Notes: generated by a model not told the origin, from the letters alone. Positions 37,625 through 46,846 are shown, numbered from the stretch's first letter. The stretch: 64,000 nucleotides of DNA from Chloroflexota bacterium (GCA_016191395.1 JACPOS010000017.1:1-64000); one strand, 5' to 3'. Numbers and translations are program-made.

Positions 37625-40015
37625 ATGCACCTGATGAGCACCGCGACCCGCCGGCCAGCCAGCGCGACCGACCTGCGCCGAATCGACGCCTACTGGCGCG
37701 CGGCCAACTACCTGTCGGTCGGGCAGATCTACCTGTACGACAACCCGCTGCTTCGCGAGCCGCTGACGTCGGACCACGTCAAGGCCCGGCTGCTGGGCCA
37801 CTGGGGCACCACGCCCGGCCTCAACCTCCTGTACGCACACCTCAACCGGTGCATCGTCGAGCGCGACCTGGACATGCTGTACATCACCGGGCCGGGGCAC
37901 GGTGGTCCGGGTCTCGTGGCGAACGCCTACCTCGAGGGGACGTACACGGAGGTCTACCCGGCGATCACCGGCGACGCCGAGGGGATCCGGCGCCTGTTCC
38001 GACAGTTCAGCTTCCCGGGCGGCATCCCGAGCCACGACTCGCCAGAGCGGCCTGGCTCCATCCATGAGGGCGGCGAGCTCGGCTACTCGCTCATGCACGC
38101 CTACGGGGCCGCGTTCGACAACCCGGACCTGATCGTCGCCTGCGTGATCGGAGATGGCGAGGCCGAGACCGGCCCGCTGGCCACGAGCTGGCACTCGAAC
38201 AAGTTCCTGGACCCCGCCCGCGACGGAGCCGTCCTGCCGATCCTCCACCTCAACGGCTACAAGATCGCCAACCCCACCCTGCTCGCGCGCATCCCCGAGC
38301 ACGAGCTCGTCTCGCTGTTGGAGGGATACGGACACCGCGTCCACATCGTGTCGGGAGATGACCCGGCGAAGGTCCATCGACAGCTCGCCGCGACCCTGGA
38401 TCGGGTCCTGGACGAGATCGCCGAGATCCGGGCGGGGGCGCGGGACGGTGCGGTCGCGAGCGCCGATGGCACCGAGCGGCCGCGCTGGCCGATGATCGTG
38501 CTCCGTACGCCGAAGGGCTGGACGGGCCCGGACGTCGTCGACGGCGTCCAGGTCGAGGGCACCTGGCGCTCCCACCAGGTCCCGGTCGCGGACGTCCGCG
38601 ACAACGCGAGCCACCTGGCGGTGCTGGAGGCGTGGCTCCGCTCGTATCGCCCCGAGGAGCTCTTCGACGCGGACGGCGCGCTGGTCCCGGAGCTCGCCGT
38701 GCTGCCGCCACGAGGCGAGCGCAGGATGAGCGCCAATCCCGTCGCGAATGGCGGCCTGGTGCTCCGGGACCTGCAGCTGCCCGACTTCCGCACGTACGCG
38801 GTCGCGGCGGAGAAGCCCGGGACGACGACGAGCGAGGCCACCAAGGTGGCCGGCGGATTCCTGCGCGACGTGATCCGCGGCAACCCGGACAACTTCCGGA
38901 TCTTCGGCCCGGACGAGACCGCGTCGAATCGCCTGCAGGCCGTGTTCGAGGCGACGGGCAAGGCCTGGCAGGCGGAGATCCTGCCCGTGGACGAGAACCT
39001 CGCGCGCCACGGCCAGGTGATGGAGGTCCTGTCCGAGCATCTCTGCCAGGGCTGGCTGGAGGGGTACCTCCTGACCGGCCGGCACGGCCTGTTCGACTGC
39101 TACGAGGCGTTCATCCACATCGTCGACGCGATGCTCAACCAGCACGCCAAGTGGTTGAAGGTCACGCGGGAGCTGGAGTGGCGCGAGCCCATCGCCTCGC
39201 TCAACTACCTCCTGTCGAGCCACGTCTGGCGGCAGGACCACAACGGGTTCAGCCACCAGGACCCGGGCTTCATCGACCACGTGGTCAACAAGAAGGCGGA
39301 GGTCATCCGGGTCTACCTCCCGCCGGACGCCAACACGCTGCTCAGCGTCATGGACCACTGCCTGCGCGGTCGGAACCTCGTGAACGTGATCGTCGCGGGC
39401 AAGCAGCCATCGCTCAACTACCTGTCCATGGACGAGGCGGTGGAGCACTGCGCTCGCGGGGCCGGTATCTGGGACTGGGCCTCGAACGACATGGGCGGAG
39501 TGCCGGACGTCGTCCTCGCCTGCTGCGGCGATATCCCGACGCTCGAAACGCTGGCCGCCTCGGCCCTCCTCCGGCAGCACCTGGCCGACGTCAAGGTCCG
39601 CGTTGTCAACGTGGTGGACCTGATGCGGCTCCAGACGGAGGATGAGCATCCCCACGGCATGACGGGGCCGGAGTTCGATTCGCTGTTCACGACCGACCGG
39701 CCGGTGATCTTCGCGTACCACGGCTACCCATGGCTGATCCATCGGCTCGCGTACCGGCGGACGAACCACGGCAACCTCCACGTTCGTGGCTACAAGGAAG
39801 AGGGCACGACCACGACGCCGTTCGACATGGTCATGCTCAACGACCTGGACCGGTACCACCTCGTGATGGACGTCATCGATCGCGTGCCGGGCCTCGCCGA
39901 CCGGGCCGGCCACGTGCGCCAGCTGATGGCCGATTCGCGCCTCCGTGCTCGCAACTGGACCCGTGAGCACGGCGAGGACATCCCCGAGGTCAAGGACTGG
40001 ACGTGGCCGTACTAG
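37625..40015 (+). CDS. phosphoketolase (xylulose-5-P/fructose-6-P)
   Basis: 796 residues, the normal size. TPP-dependent cleavage of xylulose 5-phosphate or fructose 6-phosphate with phosphate, giving acetyl phosphate and glyceraldehyde 3-phosphate or erythrose 4-phosphate. Visible motifs are [73 protein letters not shown] and [23 protein letters not shown] second ATG at 37634 is possible; neither has a clear Shine-Dalgarno sequence, but the distance from PFOR is only 16 nt so coupled translation is plausible. The next gene is acetate kinase, which uses its product. The sequence cannot distinguish Xfp substrate preference. Confidence 0.93.
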   Translation: MHLMSTATRRPASATDLRRIDAYWRAANYLSVGQIYLYDNPLLREPLTSDHVKARLLGHWGTTPGLNLLYAHLNRCIVERDLDMLYITGPGHGGPGLVANAYLEGTYTEVYPAITGDAEGIRRLFRQFSFPGGIPSHDSPERPGSIHEGGELGYSLMHAYGAAFDNPDLIVACVIGDGEAETGPLATSWHSNKFLDPARDGAVLPILHLNGYKIANPTLLARIPEHELVSLLEGYGHRVHIVSGDDPAKVHRQLAATLDRVLDEIAEIRAGARDGAVASADGTERPRWPMIVLRTPKGWTGPDVVDGVQVEGTWRSHQVPVADVRDNASHLAVLEAWLRSYRPEELFDADGALVPELAVLPPRGERRMSANPVANGGLVLRDLQLPDFRTYAVAAEKPGTTTSEATKVAGGFLRDVIRGNPDNFRIFGPDETASNRLQAVFEATGKAWQAEILPVDENLARHGQVMEVLSEHLCQGWLEGYLLTGRHGLFDCYEAFIHIVDAMLNQHAKWLKVTRELEWREPIASLNYLLSSHVWRQDHNGFSHQDPGFIDHVVNKKAEVIRVYLPPDANTLLSVMDHCLRGRNLVNVIVAGKQPSLNYLSMDEAVEHCARGAGIWDWASNDMGGVPDVVLACCGDIPTLETLAASALLRQHLADVKVRVVNVVDLMRLQTEDEHPHGMTGPEFDSLFTTDRPVIFAYHGYPWLIHRLAYRRTNHGNLHVRGYKEEGTTTTPFDMVMLNDLDRYHLVMDVIDRVPGLADRAGHVRQLMADSRLRARNWTREHGEDIPEVKDWTWPY

Positions 40016-40033
40016 GACGCGCGGCCGGCTGAG

Positions 40034-41164
40034 GTGCGGATCCTCGTCGTCAACTCGGGGTCCAGCAGCCTGAAGCTGCGCGTCCTCGATGAGGGCGACC
40101 AGCTGATCGCCTCGAGCGACCTGCCGGCGATCGCGATGGCCGGGACGGATGGCCCGGAGTCGGCAACGCCCGATGCGGTCCGGACGGCGATCGCGGCGCT
40201 CGGCGGCGTCGATGCCGCGGGCCATCGCGTCGTGCACGGCGGCATCGAGTTCAGCGCGCCGGCCATCGTCGACGACGGCGTCGTCGCGCGGCTGGAAGAG
40301 CTCACCGAGCTCGCGCCGCTCCACCAGCCCCGGTCCGTCGCGGCACTGCGCGTGGTCCGGGCGATCCTGCCAGCCGTCCCGCACGTGGCGTGCTTCGACA
40401 CGGCGTTCCATGCCGGGCTCCCGGCGGCGGCATCCACCTATGCGCTTCCGCGCGCCTGGCGGGAGCGCTGGCCGCTGCGCCGGTTCGGGTTCCATGGCCT
40501 GTCGCACGCGTACATCGCGCGACGGAGCGCCGAGCTCGCGGGCCGGCCCGCCGCGGGCCTCCGGATCGTGAGCTGCCACCTGGGCGCCGGCGCCTCGCTT
40601 ACCGCGATCCGCGACGGTCGATCGATCGACACGACGATGGGCTTCACCCCGCTCGAGGGTCTGGTGATGGCGACTCGATCGGGCGACGTGGACCCAGGTC
40701 TCGTGCTGTGGCTCCAGCAGCAGGGCGGCCTGTCGGTCGCCGAGATCGCCGAGGGGATCGAGCACGACGCGGGACTCAAGGGCCTGGCCGGCACGGACGA
40801 CATGCGCCAGGTCCTTGCCGGGGTTGCCGCGGGCGATGGGGCCGCGCAGCTGGCCTGCGACGTCTACCTGCACCGGCTCCGCGCTGGGATCGCGGCGATG
40901 GCCGTCCCGCTCGGTGGCGTCGACGTGCTCACGTTCACGGCCGGGGTCGGGGAGAACGCCGCGGCGATCCGCGCGCGGGCCGTCGAGGGGCTGGACTTCC
41001 TGGGGGTGGCGGTCGACCAGGAGCGCAATGCGACCGGGACAGGCGACCGCGAGATCGGCGTTGTGGGCGGCGCCGCCCGTGTGCTGGTGGTCCTCGCCCG
41101 CGAGGACCTGGAGATGGCCGCGAACGTCAGATCGGCGCTGGGCGGAGCGACGGGCACAAGCTAG
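40034..41164 (+). CDS. ackA: acetate kinase
   Basis: 376 residues. Converts acetyl phosphate and ADP to acetate and ATP. Motifs are MRILVVNSGSSSLKLRVLDE (first phosphate-binding loop), HRVVHGGIEF, HQPRSVAALRVVRA, FDTAFHAGLP, YALPRAWRERWPLRRFGFHGLSHAY, HLGAGASLTAIRDGRSIDTTMGFTPLEGLVM and the late FTAGVGENAAAIRAR. GTG 40034 is the start, 18 nt after phosphoketolase. With the phosphoketolase it makes ATP by substrate-level phosphorylation; it ends the hydrogenase-PFOR operon. There is no phosphotransacetylase in the window, so how acetyl-CoA from PFOR would reach acetyl-P is not clear. Confidence 0.93.
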   Translation: MRILVVNSGSSSLKLRVLDEGDQLIASSDLPAIAMAGTDGPESATPDAVRTAIAALGGVDAAGHRVVHGGIEFSAPAIVDDGVVARLEELTELAPLHQPRSVAALRVVRAILPAVPHVACFDTAFHAGLPAAASTYALPRAWRERWPLRRFGFHGLSHAYIARRSAELAGRPAAGLRIVSCHLGAGASLTAIRDGRSIDTTMGFTPLEGLVMATRSGDVDPGLVLWLQQQGGLSVAEIAEGIEHDAGLKGLAGTDDMRQVLAGVAAGDGAAQLACDVYLHRLRAGIAAMAVPLGGVDVLTFTAGVGENAAAIRARAVEGLDFLGVAVDQERNATGTGDREIGVVGGAARVLVVLAREDLEMAANVRSALGGATGTS

Positions 41165-41220
41165 GGCCGCCCGCCGGGCAGCGCGGGAGCGACTTCACGG
41201 AGTCAAGGGATCGACCGAGC

Positions 41221-41261
41221 CCGGTGGGCGCGCGCAGCCTGCGCGCAGCGCGCGCCACCGG
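41221..41261 (+). terminator. hairpin between acetate kinase and the convergent small gene
   Basis: 14-bp stem of CCGGTGGGCGCGCGC and GCGCGCGCCACCGG with one bulged G and a 12-nt loop. A second short inverted repeat TCCCGCCCATGGGCGGGGA follows at 41266-41284. There is no T run. It lies between convergent genes, so it may serve both. Confidence 0.55.
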
Positions 41262-41289
41262 TCATGTCCCGCCCATGGGCGGGGAGACG

Positions 41290-41466
41290 CTAGACGGGGA
41301 TCTCGACGTCGACCACGGGCTCGTCGAGCGTGGTGTTGATCGCCTTGCGCCAGTCGAACGAGCGCACCTTCGACGTCAGCGAATCGCTGCGGACGAAGAG
41401 GAACAGGACGCCGGCGATCGCGAACATCCCGGCGAACAGGAACAGGAACGGGAGGACCTTCTTCAT
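41290..41466 (-). CDS. small single-pass membrane protein
   Basis: 58 residues. It begins MKKVLPFLFLFAGMFAIAGV with one strong transmembrane helix, then a short basic/polar cytoplasmic or external tail (RSDSLTSKVRSFDWRKAINT ... DEPVVDVEIPV). The third-position GC bias matches real coding, which supports it despite its length. The ATG at 41466 is preceded by AGGGGTG. No family was recognised; proteins of this size often regulate a larger membrane or redox partner. A perfect DosR-like box lies 67 nt upstream of its start, without a -10 at the usual spacing. Confidence 0.6.
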   Translation of the reverse strand: MKKVLPFLFLFAGMFAIAGVLFLFVRSDSLTSKVRSFDWRKAINTTLDEPVVDVEIPV

Positions 41467-41532
41467 GGGACACCCCTGCTGCGTGATGGATAGCCGGGTG
41501 CCAGCAAACCACGCGGGGGGCTCCGGGGGACA

Positions 41533-41546
41533 GGGCCATCGGGCCC
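41533..41546. promoter_or_regulatory. perfect DosR-like box without matching -10
   Basis: GGGCC-ATCG-GGCCC at 41533-41546. Neither strand has an A2/T6 hexamer 23 nt away, and it lies 58 bp upstream of the korD box (41605). It could be a second, remote site for the korD promoter or act on the minus-strand small gene. Confidence 0.45.
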
Positions 41547-41604
41547 GACTTGCCGCCCCTCGGAGACCGGCCCCCCGATCGGCGGCCGAACGGCGCCCCA
41601 GGCC

Positions 41605-41647
41605 GGGCCGTTCGGCACTCGCTCCGGGACGGGCGCGGGCATAGGTT
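41605..41647 (+). promoter_or_regulatory. DosR-like box and -10 of the KOR operon
   Basis: Box GGGCC-GTTC-GGCAC at 41605-41618, 23-nt gap, -10 TAGGTT at 41642-41647. The start near 41654 leaves a leader of about 10 nt with GGAGG before the ATG at 41664. Confidence 0.65.
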
Positions 41648-41663
41648 CGTGTCGGAGGTTCTG

Positions 41664-41942
41664 ATGCCGATCGCTCCCGATGTGTCCCAGGCGCAGCGAC
41701 GAGGCACCTCCATATTCCAGCCGCTCGAGATCGCCGTCGATCGCTGCAAGGGCTGCGAGCTGTGCATCGGCGTGTGCCCGAAGCACGTCCTCGAGAACGA
41801 CCTGACGGTCGTCAACAAGCTCGGCCACCATCCCATCCGGCTGACGGACGCGGAGGCCTGCACGAGCTGCGCCCTGTGCGCCCGGATCTGTCCGGACGCG
41901 GTCTTCACCATCTACGCACGCCCTCGGCCGGTGCACCCATGA
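41664..41942 (+). CDS. korD: 2-oxoacid:ferredoxin oxidoreductase delta (ferredoxin) subunit
   Basis: 92 residues, essentially a two-cluster ferredoxin: VDRCKGCELCIGVCPKHVLE and AEACTSCALCARICPDAVF. It begins the four-gene delta-alpha-beta-gamma operon, with ATGA overlaps between successive genes. It passes electrons from the 2-oxoacid site to a soluble ferredoxin. The symbol follows the KOR naming; the same gene order also occurs in VOR-type enzymes. GGAGG lies 9 nt upstream. Confidence 0.85.
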   Translation: MPIAPDVSQAQRRGTSIFQPLEIAVDRCKGCELCIGVCPKHVLENDLTVVNKLGHHPIRLTDAEACTSCALCARICPDAVFTIYARPRPVHP

Positions 41943-43015
41943 CGGCCGTCGCCGAGCGCCCGCGCCTGATGAAGGGCAACGAGGCGATGGCCGACGCCGC
42001 GATCGAGGCCGGCTGCGATGCCTACTTCGGCTACCCGATCACGCCCCAGGCGGAGCTCCTCGAGCGGATGGCACGACGGATGCCCGAGCTCGGTCGGGTG
42101 TTCGTCCAGGCGGAGAGCGAGGTCGGAGCGATCAACATGGCCCTGGGCGCCGCGGCGACCGGCGCGAAGGTCCTCGTCTCCACCTCCAGCCCGGGCATGA
42201 GCCTGATGGCCGAGGCGATGAGCTACATGGCCGGCTCGGAGCTCCCGATCGTGCTGATCAATGTCATGCGCGGTGGTCCGGGGCTCGGGAGCATCGGGCC
42301 GTCGCAGTCGGACTACTTCCAGGCCACCAAGGGGCACGGCCACGGCGACTACCGGGTGCCGGTCCTGGCGCCGTCGTCGATCTCGGAGGCGGTCGCGCTC
42401 GTCGCGGACTCCTTCGAGCTGGCTGCGCGCTACCGCACGCCCGTCATCCTGCTTGCGGATGGGATCCAGGGCCAGGCGATGGAGCCGGTCATGCCCACCT
42501 TCCGAATGCCCGACTGGGACACCGCGAGCTGGGAGCTGACCGGAGCCGACGGCCGCGAGCCCCGCGTCGTCAAGTCGCTGCACCTGCGGCCCGAGGATCT
42601 CGAAGTGCATAACGCGCACCTCCAGGCCAAGTTCGCGACCATCACCGAACGGGAGGTTCGCTGGGCAGGCGAGCAGCTGGAGGATGCGGAGGTCGTCGTC
42701 GTCGCGTACGGCACGGCCGCCCGCGTGGCGCGGACCGCCATCGAGCGGGCGCGGGCTGACGGCCTGCACGTGGGCCTCTTCCGCCCGATCACGCTCTGGC
42801 CGTTCCCATCGAAGGCCCTCGCCGAGCTGGCCCCTCGCCTCCGCGCCATCGTCGTCGTGGAGCTCTCCGCCGGGCAGATGGTGGAGGACGTGCGCCTCGC
42901 GGTGGAACGCGTGCCGGTCTTCTTCCATGGCCGGACCGGGGGCATGGTCCCGACGCCGAGCGAGGTCGTGGATCGCCTGCGCGTTGCGTGGGCACTCACG
43001 GCACCCACGCCATGA
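41939..43015 (+). CDS. korA: 2-oxoacid:ferredoxin oxidoreductase alpha subunit
   Basis: 358 residues. Motifs are GCDAYFGYPITPQAELLERM (2-oxoacid binding Tyr-Pro-Ile-Thr-Pro), FVQAESEVGAINMALGAAAT, VSTSSPGMSLMAEAMSYMAG and PVILLADGIQGQAMEPV. A separate alpha subunit of this length fits 2-oxoglutarate or branched-chain 2-oxoacid enzymes rather than PFOR, which is encoded elsewhere in the window. With malic enzyme and PFOR it could connect 2-oxoglutarate with the ferredoxin pool, either oxidatively or in reductive carboxylation. It overlaps the delta gene by ATGA. Confidence 0.85.
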   Translation: MTAVAERPRLMKGNEAMADAAIEAGCDAYFGYPITPQAELLERMARRMPELGRVFVQAESEVGAINMALGAAATGAKVLVSTSSPGMSLMAEAMSYMAGSELPIVLINVMRGGPGLGSIGPSQSDYFQATKGHGHGDYRVPVLAPSSISEAVALVADSFELAARYRTPVILLADGIQGQAMEPVMPTFRMPDWDTASWELTGADGREPRVVKSLHLRPEDLEVHNAHLQAKFATITEREVRWAGEQLEDAEVVVVAYGTAARVARTAIERARADGLHVGLFRPITLWPFPSKALAELAPRLRAIVVVELSAGQMVEDVRLAVERVPVFFHGRTGGMVPTPSEVVDRLRVAWALTAPTP

Positions 43016-43851
43016 CGACACCTCGCAATGCGCTCGTTCCGGGCGGCGCCGCCGATCAAGGACCGGCATCGACGACGCCGTCCGGCGACTCGCGCCGGCT
43101 CATCTATGGCCATCCGTCGCTGCTCGCGGAGCGGCCCACCCACTACTGCCCCGGCTGCGGCCACGGGATCATCCATCGGCTCATCGCCGAGCTCCTTGAC
43201 GAGCTCCACCTCGGCCCGACGACCATCGGCGTCGCCTCGGTCGGGTGCAGCGTGTTCGCATACGACTACCTGGGCATCGACTTCGTGGAGTCCCCGCACG
43301 GGCGCGCGCCCGCGGTCGCGACGGGTGTGCGCCGGACGAGGCCCGATGCCTTCGTCTTCACCTACCAGGGCGACGGCGACCTCGCAGCGATCGGCACGGC
43401 CGAGATCATCCACGCCGCGGCGCGCGGCGAACGGATCAGCGTCGTGTTCGTCAACAACGGCATCTACGGGATGACCGGCGGCCAGATGGCCCCGACGACC
43501 CTCCTGGGCCAGCACACGACGTCCAGCCCGGAGGGCCGCGATTCGAGCCTCGCCGGTTACCCCATCCCGATCACGGAAATGCTCGCGCTGCTCCCCGGTG
43601 TCAGCTACGCGGCCCGCGGGTCCATCGCGGATCCAAGCCAGATCGGGAAGACGAAGGTGATGCTCCGACGGGCATTCGAGGACCAGCTGGGCGGCGGGCG
43701 CACGTCGATCGTCGAGATCCTCTCGACGTGTCCGGTCGGCTGGGGCATGACACCCCAGGAGTCGATGGACCACGTCGCGAATGAGGTCGTCGGTGTCTAT
43801 CCGCTCGGGGTCCTTGTGGATCGCCGGGCCGCAGCCGCGAAGGGCGCATGA
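43012..43851 (+). CDS. korB: 2-oxoacid:ferredoxin oxidoreductase beta (TPP) subunit
   Basis: 279 residues. TPP-binding motif FTYQGDGDLAAIGTAEIIHA with VNNGIYGMTGGQMAPTT, the cluster Cys in HYCPGCGHGIIHRLI, and Cys in STCPVGWGMTPQES. It carries out decarboxylation of the 2-oxoacid. The start is ATG 43012 in the ATGA overlap with the alpha gene; the first 30 residues are a low-complexity extension before the fold begins at RLIYGHPSLL. Substrate (2-oxoglutarate or 3-methyl-2-oxobutanoate) is not resolved. Confidence 0.85.
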   Translation: MTTPRNALVPGGAADQGPASTTPSGDSRRLIYGHPSLLAERPTHYCPGCGHGIIHRLIAELLDELHLGPTTIGVASVGCSVFAYDYLGIDFVESPHGRAPAVATGVRRTRPDAFVFTYQGDGDLAAIGTAEIIHAAARGERISVVFVNNGIYGMTGGQMAPTTLLGQHTTSSPEGRDSSLAGYPIPITEMLALLPGVSYAARGSIADPSQIGKTKVMLRRAFEDQLGGGRTSIVEILSTCPVGWGMTPQESMDHVANEVVGVYPLGVLVDRRAAAAKGA

Positions 43852-44393
43852 CGATGGAGCGAGCGACGATCCTGTCCGGGTTCGGCGGCCAGGGCCTGCT
43901 GTTCGCCGGTCAGGTCCTGGCGCAGGCCGGCATGCTCGAGGGCAAGCACGTCTCGTGGCTCCCGTCCTACGGGCCCGAGATGCGCGGCGGCACCGCGTCG
44001 TGCACGGTCATCGTTGCCGACCGGCCGATCGGCTCGCCGGTCGTGGACCGCGCGGACATCGTGATCGCGCTCAACCCGCCGTCGCTCGCCAAGTTCGAGG
44101 GGCTCCTGGCCCCGGGCGGGCTGCTGGTGCTGAATGACTCGCTCATCGAGGCGGTGCCCGGGCGGACCGACTTGGAGATCCTGCGGGTTCCGTGCTCTGC
44201 GCTCGCGCGAGAGGTCGGGGACGAGCGCGTGATCAGCGTCATCGCGCTGGGCGCCGCCATCGCCCGAAGGCCGATCGTCGGCGAGGCAGCCGTGCGCGAG
44301 GCGCTCGGCGCGAAGGGCAGGCCCGAGGTCGTCGATGCGAACCTGCGGGCGCTCGCCCTCGGGCTGGAGCGAGGCGCCCCGGTCGTCGCCTGA
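43848..44393 (+). CDS. korC: 2-oxoacid:ferredoxin oxidoreductase gamma subunit
   Basis: 181 residues with the gamma-domain start ILSGFGGQGLLFAGQVLAQA, the LPSYGPEMRGGTASCTVI motif and DIVIALNPPSLAKFEGLLAP. The gamma subunit binds CoA and the alpha/beta core. It overlaps korB by ATGA and is the last gene of the operon; the convergent CBS-BON gene ends 9 nt further on. Confidence 0.85.
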   Translation: MTMERATILSGFGGQGLLFAGQVLAQAGMLEGKHVSWLPSYGPEMRGGTASCTVIVADRPIGSPVVDRADIVIALNPPSLAKFEGLLAPGGLLVLNDSLIEAVPGRTDLEILRVPCSALAREVGDERVISVIALGAAIARRPIVGEAAVREALGAKGRPEVVDANLRALALGLERGAPVVA

Positions 44394-44401
44394 GTCGGAC
44401 C

Positions 44402-45109
44402 CTAGCGGAGCCCGAACGGGAAGATCGCGTCGCGCTCTGCGGGCTTGAGGTCGCGATCGTCCATCGACCAGTTGACGTCCGCGTTGACCGTCACGATGCC
44501 CGGCACCATCCGGACCGTCTCCTCGATGATCTCGGCGGTGGAGCGCCGCTCCACGTGGCCGGAGATCGAGGCCTCTCCGTTTGCGACGGAGATCTTGAAC
44601 CCGGACGGATCCAGCCAAAGGATCCTGAGGAGCACGTCGTCCCGGATGGTTGCGAGCAGCTCGTCGTCGGAGCGGACGTAGGCGCGCACCAGGTCGGCCC
44701 GGGTCACGATGCCCACGAGCTTGCCGTGCTCGGTGACGGGTAGCCGGTTGATGTGCTGCCCGGTCATCACCGCGGCCGCCTCGCGGATGGACCGGGAGGC
44801 ATCGATGGTCACAACGGGTGTCGTCATCGCCTCGCCCGCGGTCCGGGCGCCCACGACCTCCATCTGGTGCCGCGTTTCCTGCGTCTCGCCGATGAGCCGC
44901 GCGAGGCGACGATGCCGGATCTCGCCGGCGCCCTGCTCCTTGAGCAGGAAGTCGGCCTCGGAGACCACGCCAGCCACCGTCCCGTCCTCGTCCACCACGG
45001 GCACGCCACTGACGCCGTGGTCGACGAGCAGTCGCGCCACGTCCTTGAGCGGCGTGTCGCGCCGCACCGTGAAGACCGGCCTGGTCATCACGTCCGCGAT
45101 CTTCATCAT
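44402..45109 (-). CDS. CBS-pair protein with C-terminal BON domain
   Basis: 235 residues: two CBS motifs (KIADVMTRPVFTVRRDTPLK and HGVSGVPVVDEDGTVAGVVSEADFL; AGEAMTTPVVTIDASRSIRE and HINRLPVTEHGKLVGIVTRADLV) and a BON domain (ILWLDPSGFKISVANGEASI ... VPGIVTVNADVNWS). The protein binds adenine nucleotides and a BON domain usually interacts with phospholipid or protein surfaces. It follows the malic enzyme gene by 23 nt in the same direction, so it is probably co-transcribed and regulated by the DosR-like promoter upstream of it. ATGs at 45109 and 45106 are both possible; AAAGGA lies 10 nt before the first. Confidence 0.8.
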   Translation of the reverse strand: MMKIADVMTRPVFTVRRDTPLKDVARLLVDHGVSGVPVVDEDGTVAGVVSEADFLLKEQGAGEIRHRRLARLIGETQETRHQMEVVGARTAGEAMTTPVVTIDASRSIREAAAVMTGQHINRLPVTEHGKLVGIVTRADLVRAYVRSDDELLATIRDDVLLRILWLDPSGFKISVANGEASISGHVERRSTAEIIEETVRMVPGIVTVNADVNWSMDDRDLKPAERDAIFPFGLR

Positions 45110-45132
45110 CGGAGGTGCGTCCTTTCGGGGCC

Positions 45133-46797
45133 TCAGGCCCGCTGGTATGGCTGGTACGCCGGCGTCCACATGGCGCGATCGACGGCGGGTTCGATGTCCT
45201 CGTCGCGGAACTGCCGGCCGTAGCCGGTGTCGCGAAGGCGGCGGACGACGGCAATGGCGATGCGCCGGGCGATGGGTCGGAGGTCGCCGATGGCCGGGTA
45301 GATGCCACCGGCCGCGAGGCGGTCCGCGGACACCGATCCCGCGAGCTCCTCGGCTGCGGTCAGGAACGCGTCGTCGGTGACCTCGCGCGCCTCCGCGACG
45401 AGGGCACCCAGGCCGACGCCCGGGAAGATGAACACGTTGTTTGCCTGCCCGATCACCCGGCTGTCCACCGGCATCGCGAACGGGCTTCCCGTCGCGATCA
45501 GGGCCTTGCCACTGGTCCAGTCGAGCAGGTCCTCAGGCAGTGCCTCGCAGCGATCGCTCGGGTTGGAGAGGGGCAGGATCACCGGACGATCGGAATGTCG
45601 GGCGACCTCCCGGACCAGGCCCTCCGAGAACGTCCCGGCGGTGCCGGTCGTGCCGATCAGGACGGTCGGCTGGAGCACGCGAGCGATGGCCAGCGGGTCG
45701 GCAAGGTCGCGCTCTTCCAGGCCTGCCGCCGAGAACCAGGCCCGATCCACCGCGAACGGGCGCTGGTCCGCGCCGAGGCCCGGCCGGTCGAGGTGGACGA
45801 GCCCGTGGCTGTCCATCATCGCGATGGTGGGTCCATCGCCGTTGCGGGTCCGGCGAGCCTCGAGACCGCGCTCCAGGAGCCGCGCGATCCCGATCCCGGC
45901 GGCGCCAGCCCCGAGGAACAGGAAGCGGTCTGCGCGCAAGCTCTCAACCCCGCCGCGCGCCGCGAGCAGGCCGCCGAGGACCACCGCGCCGGTGCCCTGG
46001 ATGTCGTCGTTGAAGCTCGGGAGGCGGTGGCGATAGCGGTCGAGGACGCGCAGCGCGTTGTGCTGCTTGAAGTCCTCCCATTGCACGATGGCGCCCGGGA
46101 AGACGCGGCGCACGGACTCCACGAACGCCTCGAGCATCCGGTCGTACGGCTCGCCGCGCAGCCGCGGCGCGCGGTAGCCCAGGTACAGCGGGTCGTCCAG
46201 CAGCTCGCGGCGATCGGTGCCCACGTCCAGCGAGACGGGCAGCGTGAGCGCCGGGTAGATGCCCGCCGCCGCGCTGTACAGCGCCAGCTTGCCCACCGGA
46301 ATGGCCATGCCGCCTGCGCCCTGGTCGCCGAGGCCCAGGATGCGCTCGTTGTCGGTCACGACGATCAGGCGGGTGGCGCGACCGCCGGCCGTCTCGAGGA
46401 TCTCGTCGATGCGCCCGATGTCGGCGGGCGTGATCCACACGCCGCGCGGCCGCCGGAAGATATGGCTGAAGTCCGTGCACGCCCGGCCGACCGTCGGCGT
46501 ATAGACGATGGGCAGGAACTCCTCGAGGTTCTCGGCCAGCACGCGGTAGAAGAGGGTCTCGTTGCGGTCCTGGAGGGCCGCGAGGCCGATGTACCGCTCG
46601 AGGTCATCCTCCTTGCGCCGGACGTGCTCCAGCTCGAGCGCGACCTGCTCGTCGATGGAGCTCACGCGCGGGGGCAGCAGGCCGTGCAGGTCGAAGGCGT
46701 CCCGCTCGTCCTCCGTGAACGCGGTGCCCTTGTTGAGCAGCGGTTGTCCGATGAGGGCGCGACCGCGCTCGGCCACGAGGACGGCATCCGTTGGCAT
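45133..46797 (-). CDS. NAD-dependent malic enzyme
   Basis: 554 residues, as in SfcA/MaeA enzymes. Decarboxylates malate to pyruvate with NAD+. Motifs include GTAFTEDERDAFDLHGLLPP, FLPIVYTPTVGRACTDFSHI, TDNERILGLGDQGAGGMAIPV, DKV-like metal region FNDDIQGTGAVVLGGLL, and the Rossmann loop FLGAGAAGIGIARLLE. The start at 46797 is favoured over the longer open frame because the -10 CAGCCT of the DosR-like promoter lies 6 nt before it, which gives a leaderless mRNA. It would feed pyruvate to PFOR; co-regulation supports this. Confidence 0.9.
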   Translation of the reverse strand: MPTDAVLVAERGRALIGQPLLNKGTAFTEDERDAFDLHGLLPPRVSSIDEQVALELEHVRRKEDDLERYIGLAALQDRNETLFYRVLAENLEEFLPIVYTPTVGRACTDFSHIFRRPRGVWITPADIGRIDEILETAGGRATRLIVVTDNERILGLGDQGAGGMAIPVGKLALYSAAAGIYPALTLPVSLDVGTDRRELLDDPLYLGYRAPRLRGEPYDRMLEAFVESVRRVFPGAIVQWEDFKQHNALRVLDRYRHRLPSFNDDIQGTGAVVLGGLLAARGGVESLRADRFLFLGAGAAGIGIARLLERGLEARRTRNGDGPTIAMMDSHGLVHLDRPGLGADQRPFAVDRAWFSAAGLEERDLADPLAIARVLQPTVLIGTTGTAGTFSEGLVREVARHSDRPVILPLSNPSDRCEALPEDLLDWTSGKALIATGSPFAMPVDSRVIGQANNVFIFPGVGLGALVAEAREVTDDAFLTAAEELAGSVSADRLAAGGIYPAIGDLRPIARRIAIAVVRRLRDTGYGRQFRDEDIEPAVDRAMWTPAYQPYQRA

Positions 46798-46803
46798 GCA
46801 TCG

Positions 46804-46846
46804 AGGCTGGCCGTCCGCGGTGCCCGGCCACAGGGCCGTGCGACCC
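46804..46846 (-). promoter_or_regulatory. DosR-like box and -10 of the malic enzyme operon (minus strand)
   Basis: On the minus strand the box reads GGGTC-GCAC-GGCCC (46846 to 46833), the gap is 23 nt and the hexamer is CAGCCT (46809 to 46804). ATG 46797 follows after 6 nt. A further perfect GGGAC-GCAC-GTCCC palindrome lies at 46856-46869, within DosR-consensus spacing, and may be a second site. This supports both the start codon and the regulon. Confidence 0.65.

Noticed and set aside
37331-40873. 1180-codon open frame on the minus strand
   Set aside because: It runs antisense to the phosphoketolase and acetate kinase genes, whose motifs are unambiguous. Long antisense frames are expected at this GC content.
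44402-45169. Longer start of the CBS-BON gene at 45169
   Set aside because: It would overlap the malic enzyme gene's end and add residues without similarity; AAAGGA favours 45109.
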